DNA from: Pontibacter mucosus
GTDB lineage: Bacteria; Bacteroidota; Bacteroidia; Cytophagales; Hymenobacteraceae
DNA length: 64,000 nt
Direction of reading: 5' to 3'
Assembly: GCF_003054055.1 (NCBI RefSeq)
Contig: NZ_QBKI01000001.1
Span: 186,001 to 250,000 of the forward strand
Shown: positions 26,164-34,445 of the stretch, in pieces
Layout of the letters: the number at the start of each line of letters is the position of its first letter
Position numbering within the stretch: the first letter of the stretch is position 1
Position numbers and translations under genes: made by a program
Notes under the pieces: generated by a model
What the model saw: only the letters and a program-made list of their open reading frames with translations
What the model was told of the DNA's origin: nothing
Database searches by the model: none

Positions 26164-27869
26164 TATTTTATGCGGATGTCTTTGATGCGGAGCTGCAGCG
26201 TGATGACGCCCCGGAACTCGTTTTCCTCAATCGTATAACAAACATCAAATGGGATGCCCTTGCTGATTCTCTCGTAGTAATCACTCAGCCCGAAGCCGAT
26301 GGCATCGATGTTAAAGTAACCGTCCTGGGTTAGGCGCAGCTTCAGGTGCGAGTCGCCGACTACACGCACGCTGCCGGTATCATACACGCACTCCGACACG
26401 AACACCGGACGCATGTTGCCGGGGCCAAAGGGCTCCATCTGCCGCACAATGTTGTAGAAGTTGCGGGTAATCTGGTTTAGCTTGAGCGGCGCGTCAATCT
26501 CTATTTGCGGTATTTTCTGCTCTTCGGTAATGGTGTTGGCCACTACCTCCTCAAAGCGCTTCCTGAAGGCCGGGATGTTCTCTACTGGCAGCGTAAGACC
26601 TGCCGCATACATATGGCCGCCAAACTGGTCCAGCAGGTCAGAGCAGCTCTCAATAGCGTCGTGCACGTTAAAGCCATGCACCGACCTGGCCGAACCAGAG
26701 GCCTTGCCGTTGGACTGGGTAAGTATAATGGTGGGGCGGTAGTAATGCTCGATGCAGCGCGAGGCCACAATCCCGATCACGCCTTTATGCCAGGAATCTT
26801 TGTATAGCACAGTGGAGCTCGCGTTACGCAGAAAATCATCCTGCTCTATCATCTGCAGCGCCTCTTTGGTAATGTTGCTGTCCTTGTCGCGGCGCTCCTT
26901 GTTCGACTCGTTGATGATGTCAGCCATTTTAAAGGCCTCTTCTTTCGTCTGGGCCAGCAGCATCCGCACCGAGTTCTTGGCATCGCCCATACGGCCGGCG
27001 GCGTTAATGCGCGGCGCAAACCCAAACACAATGCTGGTAATGTCCATTTCCCCGCGGATGTCGGCCAGCTCTTTCAGGGCGGCCAAGCCGGGGCGCATGG
27101 GTTGCGGACCGTTCAGGTACTTGAGTCCGAAGTATGCCAGGATGCGGTTTTCCCCAGTAATAGGGACTATATCGGCGGCTATACTTACCACCAACAGATC
27201 CAGCAGCCGGTAAGCCTCCCGCTGGTCGATGTCGTTCTGCATACAGAAGGCCTGCAGCAGCTTAAAGCCTACCCCGCAGCCGGAGAGTTCTTTGTAGGGA
27301 TAAGGGCAATCCACCTGCTTGGGGTCCAGTACCGCCACTGCCTGAGGGATGTCCTCGTCGGGCAGGTGGTGGTCGCAGATGATGAAGTCGATGCCTTTGG
27401 TAGAGGCGTAGGCCACCTTGTCGGCGGACTTTATGCCGCAGTCGAGGCTGATGATGAGTGTGAAGCCATGCTCGGCCGCCCAGTCAATGCCCTGGCTTGA
27501 TACGCCGTAGCCTTCCTTATACCTGTCGGGAATGTAAAAATCGATGCTGGAAGTATAGTTGCGCAGGAAGCCGTACATAAGGGCCACGGAGGTGGTACCG
27601 TCCACGTCGTAATCGCCATAAACCAGGATGCGCTCGTTGCGGTGCAGGGCCTCGTTCAGGCGGTTCACGGCGCGGTCCATGTCCTTCATCAGGAAGGGGT
27701 CGTGGAGGTCCTGCAGGGAGGGGCGGAAAAAGTGCCGGGCCTCGTCGAAGGTGCAGATGCCGCGCTGGCAAAGTACAGAAGCCAATGTGGCACTTATTTT
27801 TAGCTCCTCTGCAAGCCGCTGCACTACCTCTGCCGGTGCCTCCGGGCTAATAACCCACCTTTTCTCCAT
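26163..27869 (-). CDS. recJ: Single-stranded-DNA-specific exonuclease RecJ
   Basis: A 568-residue DHH-superfamily 5'-3' exonuclease of RecF-pathway recombination and mismatch repair. Manganese motifs are visible: ILVYGDYDVDGTTSVAL (motif I/II, about 69-85), ISLDCGIKS, IICDHHLPDE (DHH motif) and VLDPKQVDCPYPYKELSGCGVGFKL. The DHHA1 domain contains GSARSVHGFNVHDAIESC and GGHMYAAGLTL, and an OB-fold follows. I chose ATG at 27869; a GTG five codons upstream is possible. A -7 box TACCTTTG lies on the minus strand at 27901-27908. Confidence 0.95.
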   Translation of the reverse strand: MEKRWVISPEAPAEVVQRLAEELKISATLASVLCQRGICTFDEARHFFRPSLQDLHDPFLMKDMDRAVNRLNEALHRNERILVYGDYDVDGTTSVALMYGFLRNYTSSIDFYIPDRYKEGYGVSSQGIDWAAEHGFTLIISLDCGIKSADKVAYASTKGIDFIICDHHLPDEDIPQAVAVLDPKQVDCPYPYKELSGCGVGFKLLQAFCMQNDIDQREAYRLLDLLVVSIAADIVPITGENRILAYFGLKYLNGPQPMRPGLAALKELADIRGEMDITSIVFGFAPRINAAGRMGDAKNSVRMLLAQTKEEAFKMADIINESNKERRDKDSNITKEALQMIEQDDFLRNASSTVLYKDSWHKGVIGIVASRCIEHYYRPTIILTQSNGKASGSARSVHGFNVHDAIESCSDLLDQFGGHMYAAGLTLPVENIPAFRKRFEEVVANTITEEQKIPQIEIDAPLKLNQITRNFYNIVRQMEPFGPGNMRPVFVSECVYDTGSVRVVGDSHLKLRLTQDGYFNIDAIGFGLSDYYERISKGIPFDVCYTIEENEFRGVITLQLRIKDIRIK

Positions 27870-27900
27870 AAACTCTTGCTGCACTATACTTGTTCTGTCG

Positions 27901-27908
27901 CAAAGGTA
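27901..27908 (-). promoter_or_regulatory. recJ -7 element
   Basis: TACCTTTG on the minus strand fits TAnnTTTG, about 32 bases before the recJ ATG. No clear -33 TTTG is seen. Confidence 0.45.
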
Positions 27909-27961
27909 GTTAATTTAACCTGCACCTGCTTGGTCTGATTTCCCTTCACGCTTTATTTTGC

Positions 27962-27969
27962 TACTTTTG
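27962..27969 (+). promoter_or_regulatory. -7 element before the 37-residue ORF
   Basis: TACTTTTG fits TAnnTTTG and lies 18 bases before the GTG at 27987. There is no good -33 partner at the usual distance. Confidence 0.4.
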
Positions 27970-27986
27970 CAACCTTAACAGGAATA

Positions 27987-28100
27987 GTGGTGAAACGATT
28001 CAGAGAAACTTACGAAAAGTATAAAAACTACTCTTTGGACCTGATCATGTATGGGTTCTTCCTGGTTTTTATACTTATCCTCTTTATTTTCTTCTCTTAA
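27987..28100 (+). CDS. Small single-pass membrane protein (37 aa), unrecognised
   Basis: A short frame starting GTG GTG AAA encodes a basic N-terminal segment (VVKRFRETYEKYKNYSLD) followed by one clean hydrophobic helix (LIMYGFFLVFILILFIFFS) and a stop at 28098-28100. AGGA sits 5 bases before the first GTG, and TACTTTTG lies upstream. It is packed exactly between recJ (divergent) and the TPR gene (convergent, 6 bases away). Amphipathic start plus helix is typical of real membrane micro-proteins, but function is unknown and the second GTG at 27990 could be the start. Confidence 0.55.
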   Translation: MVKRFRETYEKYKNYSLDLIMYGFFLVFILILFIFFS

Positions 28101-28106
28101 CAGAGA

Positions 28107-29927
28107 TCAGTTCAGCTTATCGCCGCGCAGGTTGCGGAAGCGCTTGCGTGCCTCTGCCGCGTACACGCTGCCCTGGTGCTTCACCAGCAGCTCGTTGTAC
28201 AGCTGCTGCGCCTTCTCCTTGTCGTTCAGGTTCTCTTCGTAGATATAGGCCATGCGGTACAGGGCGTCGTCGCTCAGGATATCGTACTGCGGGTTGCTTA
28301 CGATCTTCTGCAGGCTCTCCACCGCCTGGCTGAACTGGCCCATCCGCTCAAATATAGTCGCTTTCTGAAAGTATATTTCATCAGTCAGGCTATGGCCGGG
28401 GTACTTCTGCAGCATGCCATCCAGGGCGGTTAAGGCCTCCTGCAGCTTGTTCTGGAAGATGAGCAGGTCGATGGCGGCGTACTCTTTCATCGCCACGGTA
28501 GAGGTGTCCAGGCCGGTGTTGTCGGTGATGAGCAGGCTCAGGTCCATGGCGTCGTTGGCAATCTCGCGGCTGGTGGCCATTTTCAGGATGTCGAGGTGCG
28601 CCTGCGCCAGCTCAAAATCGCCCCTGTAGTAGCTCAGGCGGGCATTCCGAAGCTTGGCCTCATGGCCTACCGGTGTCTCCTTGTGCGACTTCTCCACCTG
28701 CGAGTATAGCAGCGTGCTTTCCCAGGGCTCTCCCTTCAGCAGGTAAATATCCCCCAGCGTCAGCTTGCTGTCTGCCACCAGGGCCGGGTTGGCACGGGGC
28801 ATGCCGATGGCTTCCTGCAGCAGCGCGATCGCTTTCTCCTTCTCATCCAGGTGGAAGGCATAGAGGCCGGCCATGTGCTGCAGCACTTCCACTGTCTCGG
28901 GGCGGCGGCCCACCTCGCTCAGCAGCGCATCATAGTCTGTAATCAGCGCCAGTATCTTTTCCTTGTCTACCGGAAAGGTATTCTCCACCTGCTCCTCGCG
29001 GGCGTTTATCAGCCGCTGGCGCGCCATCAGGTAGTACGGTCCGTCCGGGTACTCCTCTACCATGTACTGGAATGCCTCAATCGCCCCCTCGTAATCCTGG
29101 TTCCTTAAGCTGATGGTCCCCAGCTCCATAACGCGGGTACCGCCGCTTCGCGTGCGTTTGTCCACGGCGCGGGCCTGCATCAGCGCGCTATAAAAATCCT
29201 TCCGCTGGATGTAGAGCCAGATCAGCATTTCGCTATAGGCAAGCTTGTCCGGGTTCTGCTGCACCCGCATGATGAGCTCTTTCTCCAGCACGTCGAAGTT
29301 CTTTTCCTCCTGCAGGCTGCCCTGAAGGCGGCTCTGCACATACCCCAGCTCGCTCTCATTCTCCTCCAGCAGGTTCAGCACCTCGGGCATCAGCTTTTCT
29401 GTTTGCTGGCGGTAGGCGTACAGCGCGATGAGCGGACGGGTAAAAGCCGCCTTATCGTTGCTGATCTGGCGCCCGCGTAGGTAGGCTTTTTCGGCATGAT
29501 CGAACATCTCGTGCTGCATAAAGGCATTGGCCACCACCACCGCTGCCTCGGGTTTCATACTTGCCAGCAGCTTGTCGAACTGCTTTTCTGCCGCGGACTT
29601 GTCTCCTGCCGCCTGGTACACCCGCCCCAGGTCCACCTCATAACCCGGGTTATCGGGGAAACGCTTCGCGGTTCGCTTCACCAGTTTCTCAGCCTCCTTA
29701 TAGTTGCGCTGGGCCAGCAAGGTCTTCAGGTAGTCGGGGTACACGGCATGGAACAGCCGATCGTTGTCGATCAGCTTGCCATACAACTCCTCCGCCTTGG
29801 CGTAGTCGCCCTGGCTGAAGTACTGCCGCGCCAGCTCCAGGTCCTGTTGCTGCTGGGCTACCGCCACCGGAACCGCCAGCAGCACCGCCAGTGCTATCAG
29901 CAAAGTATAAAGGATGTTCTTGTGCAT
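28107..29927 (-). CDS. Secreted TPR-repeat protein
   Basis: A 606-residue protein with a signal peptide (MHKNILYTLLIALAVLLAVPVAVAQ, cleavage near 25) followed by tetratricopeptide repeats along the entire length, for example QQQDLELARQYFSQGDYAKAEELYGKLI at the start and DDALYRMAYIYEENLNDKEKAQQLYNELL near the end. No catalytic domain is seen. Such periplasmic TPR scaffolds usually mediate protein-protein contacts in envelope assembly; the partner is unknown. Confidence 0.82.
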   Translation of the reverse strand: MHKNILYTLLIALAVLLAVPVAVAQQQQDLELARQYFSQGDYAKAEELYGKLIDNDRLFHAVYPDYLKTLLAQRNYKEAEKLVKRTAKRFPDNPGYEVDLGRVYQAAGDKSAAEKQFDKLLASMKPEAAVVVANAFMQHEMFDHAEKAYLRGRQISNDKAAFTRPLIALYAYRQQTEKLMPEVLNLLEENESELGYVQSRLQGSLQEEKNFDVLEKELIMRVQQNPDKLAYSEMLIWLYIQRKDFYSALMQARAVDKRTRSGGTRVMELGTISLRNQDYEGAIEAFQYMVEEYPDGPYYLMARQRLINAREEQVENTFPVDKEKILALITDYDALLSEVGRRPETVEVLQHMAGLYAFHLDEKEKAIALLQEAIGMPRANPALVADSKLTLGDIYLLKGEPWESTLLYSQVEKSHKETPVGHEAKLRNARLSYYRGDFELAQAHLDILKMATSREIANDAMDLSLLITDNTGLDTSTVAMKEYAAIDLLIFQNKLQEALTALDGMLQKYPGHSLTDEIYFQKATIFERMGQFSQAVESLQKIVSNPQYDILSDDALYRMAYIYEENLNDKEKAQQLYNELLVKHQGSVYAAEARKRFRNLRGDKLN

Positions 29928-30045
29928 AGTTATCTTAAAACGAAAAGCCTGCCCCTACCTATACGTCTCTTTTCTCTTAACTATGAAGATACACAATCGG
30001 TTTGGTTTTGGCCTGCCTAAAGTATAGCCACACTTTAAAGTATAA

Positions 30046-30079
30046 AAAAGAGCCACTCCTTTGTGGGGGAGTGGCTCTC
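30046..30079 (-). terminator. ppiD terminator
   Basis: AGAGCCACTCC (30049-30059) pairs with GGAGTGGCTCT (30068-30078). On the minus strand the hairpin is followed by TTTTTTA, 24 bases past the ppiD stop. Confidence 0.9.
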
Positions 30080-30102
30080 TGTATAAAGTATAACCGGTTG
30101 GC

Positions 30103-32208
30103 TTAGAAGAAGCGTACGCGGTTGTCTTTTATGTCGGCTTTTTCTCTCAGAGCCTCAAACGCACGCGTCTCGGCACGGCCTGCGCGGGTTGTCAGAATTT
30201 GCTGCTTCACGTTAGAGAAATCATCGATCTCCGGAGCTGGGTTCAGGCTTGTCAGCTCTACCACCAGCACGCCGGCCTCGCCCTCAAACGGGGTCGTGCG
30301 GCTACCTGGCTTCAGGCCGAAGGCCTTGCCTACTGCTACTGGCTCCACGCCAATGCCCGGGATAGAGTTAGAAGCAAGCGTTACGTTGTCGGCAGTTCGC
30401 ACGATGGCATCCGGACCATAGGCAGCGGCCATCTGATCAACAGAGCCTTGCTGGCCTTTCAGCTTGTCCAGTATCTGCTTTGCCTTCAGCTCGTCACGAA
30501 CGGCTGCGGTCAGCTCCTCGCGCACATCCTCAACAGAGGCATACCCTTTGTCGCGCTTGCCTGTTAAGGTAGCCACTACGAACTGGTCGTTGATTTCATA
30601 TACAGGGGATACGTCACCGATGTCGGTATCTTTGGCATAAGCCCAACGAACAAGCTCACGTGCACTGGTGAGGTTATTTACCAGTACCTGGTTCTTGCCA
30701 ATGTGGGCGGCCTCTTCTTTTACCAGCGACTTGTTTGCTTCTACGTTCTTCCTGAACTCCTCTGTGTTACCGCTTGTGCCGGCCAGCTCGTCAGCAACGG
30801 CATAGGCTGCGTCGCGGGTTGTCTCGCTTGGCTCAAGGCTGCGCGTAATGGCAGCTATCTTATAGGATTGCTTTGTCTTAGGCTCTGTCACCTTCACAAT
30901 GTGGTAGCCATACTCTGTCTCCACCAGGTTTGGCAGTAGGCCTGTACCGCTAAAGCCAAATACGGCTTTCTCGAACGCCGGCACCATTTGCCCTTCCGGG
31001 AACCAGCCCAGGTCGCCACCGCGGGAGGCAGTACCGTCTGAGCCGTGCTGTGCGGCCATCTGTGCAAAGTCAGCACCGTTTTTAAGCTGCGTCAGCACAT
31101 CCTGCGCTTTCACCTTGGCAGCAGCCTTGTCCTCCGGGGTATCGCTTTCCGGACGAATCAGGATGTGGCTGGCTCTTACTGCGTTCTTATCTGCTGTTTT
31201 GATGTCGCTTACTTTGTAGAGCGTTACATTGCTGCTGGTAGTATAAGGGCCGTATACTTTGCCCTTCTCCAGCGGCAGTTGCTTCAGCAGCTCCTCTGGC
31301 AACTCGCCTGGGTTCACGTAAGCTCCGCTGAAAGGCATGTCAGAGTTAGCGTTAACGAAGGCAGAGTCGTTGGTGGTGCTCGCAAACTGCTTGGAGATTT
31401 CAGCAATCTCCTGGTTGTAGTACGTGCTATCCTCTGCCGAAACGGCAACAGGTATCGTTACAAACTCAATGGTGCGGCCTTCTTCTACCTTGTAAAGCTC
31501 TTTGTTGCGCTGGTAGTAATCCTTTAGTTGGGCATCTGTAACCGAAACGGCAGAGTCAGAGATAGAGCCGTAGGGCACAAACAACACTTTCAGGGTGGCG
31601 GCGGAGTTTTGCGCCTGGTAGAAGCTCTTTGCCTCCGCGCCAGTTACGTAGGCTGTTTTGCTGAACAGGTTGGCGTACTTGCTCTGCAGGCGGTCTTCGG
31701 CAATGCTCTGCTCAAAGTTAACCCACATGGAGCGTGTACCGGTCTGGTCCAGGTTCTGCAGGTACTGGAGCACCTGGTTACGGTCAAACTCGCCTGTCTG
31801 CGGGTTAGCGAAAGCCTGCATTACGGCAGGGTGTATGTTGTTGCCCTGTACCATGTCGGCCAGTTCCTCGTCTGTCACCTCCAGGCCCAGTCGGTCATAT
31901 TCCTTTTCCAGCACAATCTTAAAGATCAGCTGATTCCAGGCTTGCTCGCGCAGCATGGCCATTTCGCCTTCTGTGGCAGTACGGCCCACGCGGCCTTCGT
32001 AGTCAGCCTTTACCTGCTGTAGTATGTTGTCAAACTCCTGGTAGTCAATCTCCTCACCGGCTATCTCACCTACTATGTTTGCGTTGCCGCCCAGCAGCCT
32101 CGAGTTTGGCCCCAGCAGGTCGCCGCCTACCACGAACACACCAAGCCCGATGGCAATGGCGCCTACAGCCCAACCAGACTTCTCTCTAATCTTGTTAATT
32201 AATGCCAT
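30103..32208 (-). CDS. ppiD: Membrane-anchored peptidylprolyl isomerase (PpiD/SurA-like)
   Basis: A 701-residue periplasmic folding factor. One N-terminal membrane anchor (about 12-32, WAVGAIAIGLGVFVVGG) is followed by a SurA_N/PpiD chaperone domain (about 35-230). A parvulin-type rotamase domain at about 345-450 shows the expected motifs (VRASHILIR, ADFAQMAAQHGSDGTASRGGDLGWFPEGQMVPAFEKAVF, ETEYGYHIVKV). It helps newly exported proteins fold at the inner membrane. It is monocistronic. TTTTG followed about 20 bases later by TTATTTTG forms a near-consensus promoter 40-70 bases upstream. Confidence 0.9.
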   Translation of the reverse strand: MALINKIREKSGWAVGAIAIGLGVFVVGGDLLGPNSRLLGGNANIVGEIAGEEIDYQEFDNILQQVKADYEGRVGRTATEGEMAMLREQAWNQLIFKIVLEKEYDRLGLEVTDEELADMVQGNNIHPAVMQAFANPQTGEFDRNQVLQYLQNLDQTGTRSMWVNFEQSIAEDRLQSKYANLFSKTAYVTGAEAKSFYQAQNSAATLKVLFVPYGSISDSAVSVTDAQLKDYYQRNKELYKVEEGRTIEFVTIPVAVSAEDSTYYNQEIAEISKQFASTTNDSAFVNANSDMPFSGAYVNPGELPEELLKQLPLEKGKVYGPYTTSSNVTLYKVSDIKTADKNAVRASHILIRPESDTPEDKAAAKVKAQDVLTQLKNGADFAQMAAQHGSDGTASRGGDLGWFPEGQMVPAFEKAVFGFSGTGLLPNLVETEYGYHIVKVTEPKTKQSYKIAAITRSLEPSETTRDAAYAVADELAGTSGNTEEFRKNVEANKSLVKEEAAHIGKNQVLVNNLTSARELVRWAYAKDTDIGDVSPVYEINDQFVVATLTGKRDKGYASVEDVREELTAAVRDELKAKQILDKLKGQQGSVDQMAAAYGPDAIVRTADNVTLASNSIPGIGVEPVAVGKAFGLKPGSRTTPFEGEAGVLVVELTSLNPAPEIDDFSNVKQQILTTRAGRAETRAFEALREKADIKDNRVRFF

Positions 32209-32283
32209 TCTTTATGTTACTTATAAAAGGATTGTGCAAAATAAGGTTAATCAGCCTAAAATTCAAAATTTTTATCCTGCTGT

Positions 32284-33585
32284 TTAACTTCTGGCATCTG
32301 CCTGAAAATCTGTGTTTTTTACCAGCTTCACGGCATCGATGCGGTTCTCGTCCATCGTCAGCACGGTGATGGTGAAAGACTGCACTGTAACTTTATCGCC
32401 CGGCATGGGTATCTCCCCGAAAGCCGAGAAAAACAGCCCGCCAAGCGTCTCGTAATCTCCCTCCGGCAGGTCCAGCTCATACTTCTCGTTCAGGTAGTCT
32501 ATCTCATGGCGCGCGCTCAGGATGTACATGCCCTTATCCGGTATAACCTGTTCCAGCAGCCCTTCGTTCCTGTCGAACTCATCTTCAATCTCGCCGAAGA
32601 TTTCCTCTATCACGTCCTCCACGGTGACGATGCCCGAGGTGCCGCCAAACTCATCCACCACCACGGCCACGCTGCGGTGCTCGGCCACAAACTTCACAAA
32701 CAGCTCGCTGGCCAGCATGCTCTCGGGCACCATACTTACCGGCGCCAGCACCTCCCGTATACTTTGCGGCTGGCGGAACATGTCCAGTTGGTGGCAGTAC
32801 CCGATGATGTTGTCGATGCTGTCTTCATACACCAGAATCTTGGAGTGGCCGGTCTCAATAAAGGCTTCGCGCAGTGCCTGCAGCGGGTCGTTTACCTCCA
32901 CGGCCTCAATCTCGGTGCGGGGCACCATGCACTCGCGCACCTTCACGGTCTTAAACTCCAGGGCGTTATGGAAAATCTCCTGGTCTATGTCCGGGGCATG
33001 TTCCTGCTCGGGGTGGTAGAGGCGGTTTTTGATAAAGGCGTTGAGGTCGGTAAAGCCAAACACCGGCTTCTCCTCCGAAAACTCAATTTTAAATACTTTC
33101 TCGGCCACCCACTTGCTCAGCCCCACAATCAGCACCACCACCGGCGACAGCAGGTAGTACAGCACCACAAAGGGTATGGCCAGCACCTGCAGCAGCTTGT
33201 TCGGGTTGATGGCCGCCAGGCTGCGGGGTAAAAACTCCGCAGTGAGCAGCACCACCACCGAGGCGATAAGTATCTGAAGTATAAGTATGAGCAAGCTGTT
33301 TTGCAGCGGGTCGGGCAGGTAGGCGTAGAGCAGCTGGTGCAGCACGCTGGCGATGCTGAAGCCATAGAGCACCAGGGCCAGGGTGTTGCCGATCAGAGTG
33401 GTGCCCATCAGGCGGGTGGGGCGCTGCAGCAGGTGCCACAGGATGCGGCCTGAGAAGACGCCGTTTTTATCGCTCAGCTCTATCTGTATCCTGTTGGCCG
33501 CCATAAACGCCATCTCCATACCGGAGAAAAAGGCCGAGAACAGCAACGCCACGCATAGCAGTATGATCTGATTGGGGTCTATCAT
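32284..33585 (-). CDS. Hemolysin/CorC-family transporter (DUF21-CBS-CorC_HlyC)
   Basis: A 433-residue protein with an N-terminal DUF21/CNNM membrane domain (helices at about 5-28, 55-85, 90-115 and 125-150). A CBS pair follows (about 205-330; VRECMVPRTEIEAVE, then VVDEFGGTSGIVTVEDVIEEIFGEIEDE), then a C-terminal CorC_HlyC domain (about 345-430). CNNM-type proteins are linked to magnesium or cobalt efflux; the hemolysin name is historical. It lies 22 bases after the small membrane gene downstream of lptC, probably in one operon. Confidence 0.88.
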   Translation of the reverse strand: MIDPNQIILLCVALLFSAFFSGMEMAFMAANRIQIELSDKNGVFSGRILWHLLQRPTRLMGTTLIGNTLALVLYGFSIASVLHQLLYAYLPDPLQNSLLILILQILIASVVVLLTAEFLPRSLAAINPNKLLQVLAIPFVVLYYLLSPVVVLIVGLSKWVAEKVFKIEFSEEKPVFGFTDLNAFIKNRLYHPEQEHAPDIDQEIFHNALEFKTVKVRECMVPRTEIEAVEVNDPLQALREAFIETGHSKILVYEDSIDNIIGYCHQLDMFRQPQSIREVLAPVSMVPESMLASELFVKFVAEHRSVAVVVDEFGGTSGIVTVEDVIEEIFGEIEDEFDRNEGLLEQVIPDKGMYILSARHEIDYLNEKYELDLPEGDYETLGGLFFSAFGEIPMPGDKVTVQSFTITVLTMDENRIDAVKLVKNTDFQADARS

Positions 33586-33607
33586 GGGTTATGGAGCTCA
33601 AACATAC

Positions 33608-33784
33608 TTAGGCGCCGCTGTCCTTCTTTTTTGCATAGTTGTAGAGGATAAACAGCACCAGGCCGATCATGAAGATCCAGTAGTTGCCTGCAAAGTCGTC
33701 TTCCACTATGCTGCGGTGCGCGCCTATCACCATCGTCACAAAAGACAGCGATAGCAAAATCACGTAAAGGAGCCTTCGGTTCAT
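33608..33784 (-). CDS. Small membrane protein (58 aa) coupled to lptC
   Basis: The frame encodes MNRRLLYVILLSLSFVTMVI, then GAHRSIVEDDFAGNYWIF, a second helix (MIGLVLFILYNYA) and a KKKDSGA tail: two short membrane helices joined by a polar loop. Its ATG overlaps the lptC stop as ATGA (33781-33784), a strong sign of translational coupling, and the CorC-family gene follows 22 bases later. The function is unknown; a role near LPS export is only suggested by position. Confidence 0.75.
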   Translation of the reverse strand: MNRRLLYVILLSLSFVTMVIGAHRSIVEDDFAGNYWIFMIGLVLFILYNYAKKKDSGA

Positions 33785-34320
33785 TGTTCACTAAAATTAA
33801 ATTTACCCGTCACCTGCTTAATGGAGTAGCGCGACATGTCCTGCTTTGCCGTAAGGCCTTTGCCGGTCAGTATCTCTTCCGGGGTGGTGATTTTCACGAA
33901 CTTGTCGGTATAGATCTGTGCCTTGTTGCGGTCCCAGTACAGTTCCTCTGTCTCCAGCTTCTCCTGTTTCTTCAGGTTGTCCACCACCACGTTTCCCCGG
34001 GCGTAGTACAGGCTCTTGCGCGGGTCCTGCTTGCCGTAGTTGCCCCGCAGCGTCGACTCCAGGGTGCCGTCCTCGTCGTAGAACTCCACATAGAAGCCGT
34101 CCGGGAAAACGCCGTCGCCGTTCTCGAACTCCTGCTGCACAGGCGCCTGCAGCTTGATGAGCAGCTTGGCCGAGTCGCTGTAGAGCGTGGTCACGTCATG
34201 GTTCTCGATGGTCGGGCCGGTGTAGCGCTCTTCCTCGTCGGGGTTTTTGGTTTCCCGCTTGCAGCCAAAGCCTGCCACGGTGAGCACAACAGCCAGCACC
34301 ACTAAAAATGCTTTTCGCAT
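33781..34320 (-). CDS. lptC: LPS export periplasmic protein LptC
   Basis: A 179-residue lipoprotein-like LptC with lipobox VAGFGC (Cys20), whereas enterobacterial LptC keeps a membrane anchor. The jellyroll region contains VTTLYSDSAKLLIKLQAP, GDGVFPDGFYVEFYDEDG and AQIYTDKFVKITTPEEILTGKGL, typical of Bacteroidota LptC. It bridges LptB2FG to the LptA-type periplasmic bridge. It is the first gene of a likely operon with the 58-residue membrane protein and the CorC-like transporter. Confidence 0.85.
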   Translation of the reverse strand: MRKAFLVVLAVVLTVAGFGCKRETKNPDEEERYTGPTIENHDVTTLYSDSAKLLIKLQAPVQQEFENGDGVFPDGFYVEFYDEDGTLESTLRGNYGKQDPRKSLYYARGNVVVDNLKKQEKLETEELYWDRNKAQIYTDKFVKITTPEEILTGKGLTAKQDMSRYSIKQVTGKFNFSEQ

Positions 34321-34393
34321 TGATGTTTTATACTTCGGTTTCTGTGAAGGTAGTAATTTTTATACTTTATCTGATGGGGTAACCGCCTGCCAT

Positions 34394-34422
34394 AAAAAAA
34401 GCCGCTCCAAGAACGGCCTTTA
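34394..34422 (-). terminator. Terminator of the outer-membrane-protein/coaX operon
   Basis: AAGCCG and CGGCCTT form a short hairpin around CTCCAAGAA. On the minus strand it ends in TTTTTTT, 24 bases past the stop at 34446. Confidence 0.7.
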
Positions 34423-34445
34423 TACTTTATAGCTATGCTTGACTA

